Assembly: GCA_030614945.1 (NCBI GenBank)
Contig: JAUXAH010000097.1
Span: 1 to 6,879 of the forward strand
Reading direction: 5' to 3'
Source of the DNA: Phycisphaerae bacterium
Lineage (GTDB): Bacteria > Planctomycetota > Phycisphaerae > Sedimentisphaerales > SG8-4
DNA: 6,879 nt
Shown in pieces: positions 5,192 to 6,879 of this stretch. A model generated the notes under the pieces. It was given only the letters and a program-made list of their open reading frames with translations, was not told where the DNA came from and made no database searches. The stretch's first letter is position 1; each line of letters begins with the position of its first letter. Position numbers and translations under genes: made by a program.

Positions 5192-5683
5192 TTAACGCTT
5201 CGAGAACTGGAATTTCCTCCTTGCGCCCCTTTGGCCCGGCTTCTTTCTTTCGACCATCCTGCTGTCACGGGTAAGATGCCCCCCATCGCGCAGCGCCTGG
5301 ATATAGTTTTCATCATAGATTTTCAATGCTCTGGCAATCCCCAGCAACACTGCACCCGCTTGTCCGGAAGTCCCGCCGCCTCGGACATTGACAAAGACAT
5401 CGAATGATTTTTCACCCTCAACTGTCTTCAAAGGAGCCAGGACTGCTTTTCTATCCTGTTCTCGAGGGAAGAAATCTGCAAGCTCCCTTTTGTTAATGAG
5501 CAATTTGCCCTTGCCGGGTTTGATTCTAACTCGCGCGACAGCGCTCTTTCTCCTGCCTGTACCCCAGTAGTAACCGCCTGGACTAGGTCCCTTCTTAGCT
5601 GGTTTTTGCGACGGTTGCGGCCTTTTCGCCGCCCTCTTCGCAGTCGCCTTAGCAGCAGGATTGTCAGTTTTGGTCTCTGCCAT
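5192..5683 (-). CDS. rpsI: 30S ribosomal protein S9
   Basis: S9 binds the 3' domain of 16S rRNA, and its C-terminal tail reaches the P-site tRNA. The 163-aa protein has GTGRRKSAVARVRIKPGKGK (41-60), VRGGGTSGQAGA (100-111), ARALK (117-121), LTRDSRMVERKKPG (137-150) and the invariant tail ending QFSKR. The S9 core starts near residue 38. The first 37 residues are an added Ala/Lys/Pro-rich, probably disordered extension, which makes the protein longer than the usual roughly 130 residues. I use the ATG at 5683; an in-frame TTG at 5692 would add only three residues, and the ribosome site is weak (AAGAAAGA). It follows rplM by 21 bp in the near-universal rplM-rpsI pair. Confidence 0.97.
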   Translation of the reverse strand: MAETKTDNPAAKATAKRAAKRPQPSQKPAKKGPSPGGYYWGTGRRKSAVARVRIKPGKGKLLINKRELADFFPREQDRKAVLAPLKTVEGEKSFDVFVNVRGGGTSGQAGAVLLGIARALKIYDENYIQALRDGGHLTRDSRMVERKKPGQRGARRKFQFSKR

Positions 5684-5704
5684 AATTTGCAATCTTTCTT
5701 AAAG

Positions 5705-6136
5705 TTAAAACAGCTCTATCTTTTCGGGTGTTTGGGCCTGGTGATTGTGCTCCGGGCCGCGATAAACCTTCAGTTTTTTCAGCATTTTTCTGCCGAGCTT
5801 ATTCTTCGGCAGCATTCGCCTTACCGCTAATTCAATTACCTTTCCAGGTTTCTTTGCCATCATATCGGCAAAGCTGACGAATTTATGGCCGCCGGGGAAA
5901 TGCGTGTAATAGTCATACTCCTTCACCTGAGCTTTTTTGCCGGTAACCTTTATTTTCTCAGCATTTACCACAATCACGTAGTCGCCTGTATCGACGTGAG
6001 GCGTATATGTGGGCTTGGTCTTTCCCATCAGTATAGGTGCGATTTTCGCAGCCATTCTGCCCAGAACGGCCCCGTCGGCATCGACAAGCAGCCACTTATG
6101 CTCGACCTGCTCTTTCTTTGCCATAAAGCTCTTCAT
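5705..6136 (-). CDS. rplM: 50S ribosomal protein L13
   Basis: L13 is an early-assembling large-subunit protein that binds 23S rRNA. The 143-aa product has the expected family length and hallmarks: KWLLVDADGAVLGRMA (14-29), YTPHVDTGDYVIVVNAEK (44-61), VTGKK (64-68), PGGHK (81-85), AVRRMLPKNKLGRKML (104-119) and VYRGPEHNHQAQTPE (124-138). I chose the ATG at 6136 because MKSFMAKKEQ matches the start of known L13 proteins (MKTF-type). An in-frame ATG at 6181 would add 15 residues that cover the promoter and leader, and one at 6124 would cut the conserved start. It is the first gene of the operon with rpsI. Confidence 0.97.
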   Translation of the reverse strand: MKSFMAKKEQVEHKWLLVDADGAVLGRMAAKIAPILMGKTKPTYTPHVDTGDYVIVVNAEKIKVTGKKAQVKEYDYYTHFPGGHKFVSFADMMAKKPGKVIELAVRRMLPKNKLGRKMLKKLKVYRGPEHNHQAQTPEKIELF

Positions 6137-6170
6137 AGAAACACTCTCATTGTACCACAGAAAAACACGC

Positions 6171-6198
6171 ATTTTAGCCATTCCGCTGGACCTGTCAA
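6171..6198 (-). promoter_or_regulatory. strong sigma70-type promoter for rplM-rpsI
   Basis: Minus-strand TTGACA (6198-6193, perfect) and TAAAAT (6176-6171, 5 of 6) are separated by 16 nt. The predicted start is near 6164, giving a leader of about 28 nt. That is too short for the structured L13-binding leaders known in other phyla. A strong constitutive promoter fits a ribosomal-protein operon. Confidence 0.75.
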
Positions 6199-6300
6199 AC
6201 TATTTTTGCATGGAACATTAAAGAATTTGGGCTTGGCTCGGTGAATGAGCAGGCGCTGGGTTTGAAATTGGGTTTGAATTGGGTTTGTTTTGAATAATAG

Positions 6301-6328
6301 TTCATTGTTCATTGTTCGTTGTTCATTG
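6301..6328. repeat. heptamer array (TTCATTG)x4
   Basis: Four consecutive 7-bp units, TTCATTG, TTCATTG, TTCGTTG and TTCATTG, lie directly in front of the first 50-bp repeat block. That copy's spacer is 43 bp instead of the 32 bp found before the other two blocks, so the array appears to have replaced or expanded the spacer. Confidence 0.85.
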
Positions 6329-6380
6329 TTATAATTCTTTGTTAAAACAGCACTTGCGTTCATTTTGGCTTTTCGGAAAT

Positions 6381-6428
6381 AGGTTCGACCCCTTCGACAA
6401 GCTCAGGACAGGCAAGCTCACTACAGGT
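6381..6428. mobile_element. short inserted element carrying the CTTCGACAAGCTCAGG motif
   Basis: Where the other two repeat copies run straight from AAAT into TGGGTTTG, the first copy is interrupted by about 46-48 bp. The interruption contains CCCTTCGACAAGCTCAGGAC (6390-6409) and a direct repeat CAAGCTC (6398-6404 and 6413-6419). Closely similar CTTCGACAAGCTCAGG motifs are, from memory, scattered through many unrelated bacterial genomes. No transposase is present, so it would be a non-autonomous or REP-like element. The boundaries are approximate. Confidence 0.5.
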
Positions 6429-6703
6429 TGGGTTTGTTTTGGGTTTGTTTTTTCATAGCCCTTATCCGCATTTTTCTTCATAATCCTTTGTAACTACACA
6501 CTTTGCATCAATTTTACCCTCTGGCAAATTGGGTTTGATTGGGTTTGAATTGGGTTTGTTTTTACCAAGTGTCCAATCGGATTTATTTTCATAATCCCTT
6601 GTATTATATGGATTTACATTCATTTGACTTTTTTGGAAATTGGGTTTGTTTTGCATAAAAAGGGTCGATTTGTAGAGCGTTCTCGACAGATGTAGAGCCG
6701 CCG

Positions 6704-6759
6704 AGGACAGAAGACAGAGGACAGAGGACAGAGGACAAAGGACAGAGGGCAGAAGACAG
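6704..6759. repeat. heptamer array (AGGACAG)x8
   Basis: Eight consecutive 7-bp units with consensus AGGACAG: four exact copies, the others with one change each (AAGACAG twice, AGGACAA, AGGGCAG). Purine-rich on the plus strand. A diverged direct repeat TGTAGAGC (6671 and 6691) flanks it on the left. Confidence 0.88.
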
Positions 6760-6829
6760 TTGGTAGTTGATTATTCATCATAAACCATTTCCTAACAATT
6801 AAATTTGGCTTGGCCTGCTGGCCGGGGGC

Positions 6830-6869
6830 AAAAAAGACGCGCCTCTATAATTGGCGTGAATATGCGCGT
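6830..6869 (-). terminator. possible intrinsic terminator of a gene beyond the right edge
   Basis: On the minus strand ACGCGC (6869-6864) and GCGCGT (6842-6837) can form a 6-bp GC-rich stem around a 21-nt loop, followed by C and TTTTTT (6835-6830). The loop is long, so confidence is limited. It would fit the end of an upstream minus-strand gene, none of which can be identified in the last few bases. Confidence 0.38.
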
Positions 6870-6879
6870 TTGAGTCGAA

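Larger units (their letters stand above)
6258..6648. repeat. diverged ~90-bp repeat family punctuated by GGGTTTG motifs
   Basis: GGGTTTG occurs at 6258, 6270, 6281, 6430, 6441, 6531, 6541, 6552 and 6642, spaced 10-12 bp within clusters. Between clusters lies a conserved 50-bp block in three ungapped copies: 6331-6380, 6480-6529 and 6591-6640. By eye, about 31-33 of 50 positions match between copies. Each begins ATAAT and ends AAAT. The last two copies also share a 32-bp preceding segment (19 of 32 matches) and identical 90-bp spacing from one GGGTTTG end to the next. The minus strand reads NKPN-type peptides, but this is repeat periodicity, not convincing coding. Confidence 0.8.
6199..6879. 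other. gene-free, repeat-rich intergenic region
   Basis: I see no credible gene in these roughly 680 bp. Apparent minus-strand reading frames at about 6133-6363 and 6462-6656 are low-complexity translations of the repeats (NKPN, NNEQ). The region holds the repeat family, two heptamer arrays, one inserted short element and a possible terminator described separately. The stretch 6760-6829 shows nothing beyond a GGCC-TGCT-GGCC short dyad near 6812. Confidence 0.75.

Noticed and set aside
5113..5316. 68-residue N-terminal extension of ArgC
   Set aside because: It would read through the rpsI terminator and the rpsI 3' end, and the Rossmann motif begins directly at the ATG at 5112, which has its own ribosome site.
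6149..6154. TACAAT with a preceding TG as an extended -10 for rplM
   Set aside because: It would leave a leader of only about 5 nt and has no -35 box; TTGACA-16-TAAAAT just upstream is far better.
6133..6363. 76-codon minus-strand frame upstream of rplM
   Set aside because: It covers the rplM promoter and translates the TTCATTG and GGGTTTG repeats; it has no ribosome site or coherent protein character.
6381..6390. GGTTCGACC resembling a tRNA T-loop
   Set aside because: No acceptor stem, D-arm or anticodon arm can be folded around it; it belongs to the inserted repeat element.
6258..6648. GGGTTTG clusters as a CRISPR array
   Set aside because: Units are 10-12 bp, or about 90 bp with diverged blocks. 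There are no identical direct repeats with unique spacers and no cas genes.
6462..6656. 64-codon minus-strand frame with NKPN repeats as a real repeat protein
   Set aside because: Its openness follows from repeat spacing in multiples of three, and there is no Shine-Dalgarno sequence. I keep the region as a repeat and list a test for coding under findings.

Overview
The window looks like chromosomal DNA of a free-living bacterium. Repeat style and gene style suggest a Planctomycetota lineage near Phycisphaerae/Sedimentisphaerales. The pointers are an S9 protein with a long Ala/Lys/Pro-rich N-terminal extension, an intergenic region made of GGGTTTG-type repeats that read 'NKPN...KPN' on the minus strand, and short heptanucleotide arrays. 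I associate these with uncultured Planctomycetota genomes from memory only, so the lineage call is a moderate inference. Every confident gene is on the minus strand, so the biological order runs from high to low coordinates.

Right end (about 6200-6879): no gene. It holds a possible terminator for a gene beyond the right edge, a 56-bp heptamer array, diverged copies of a roughly 90-bp repeat joined by GGGTTTG motifs, a second heptamer array, and an apparent insertion carrying the widespread CTTCGACAAGCTCAGG motif. A strong sigma70-type promoter (TTGACA-16-TAAAAT) follows and drives rplM (L13) and rpsI (S9). An 11-bp-stem intrinsic terminator sits between rpsI and argC, with a possible argC promoter overlapping its upstream side.

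Middle: argC (N-acetyl-gamma-glutamyl-phosphate reductase) is followed 8 bp later by a carbon-nitrogen hydrolase of the nitrilase superfamily. After a 112-bp gap with its own promoter and an operator-like palindrome comes a compact, more AT-rich cassette: a HEPN-domain protein, an overlapping MNT nucleotidyltransferase, a 67-aa protein that overlaps the MNT gene by one base, and a 197-aa protein of unknown function. The arginine gene argJ follows 24 bp later.

The arginine genes argC and argJ are therefore separated by a toxin-antitoxin-like HEPN/MNT cassette with two unrecognised proteins. ArgC makes N-acetylglutamate semialdehyde; after ArgD, ArgJ transfers the acetyl group from N-acetylornithine back to glutamate. 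The most unusual feature is inside argJ: about 60 bp of palindromic heptanucleotide repeat reads through in frame and gives a charged insert of about 17 extra residues, with all catalytic motifs intact. At the left edge is the start of a secreted protein, with a GTG start, a strong Shine-Dalgarno sequence and a signal peptide, reading off the window.
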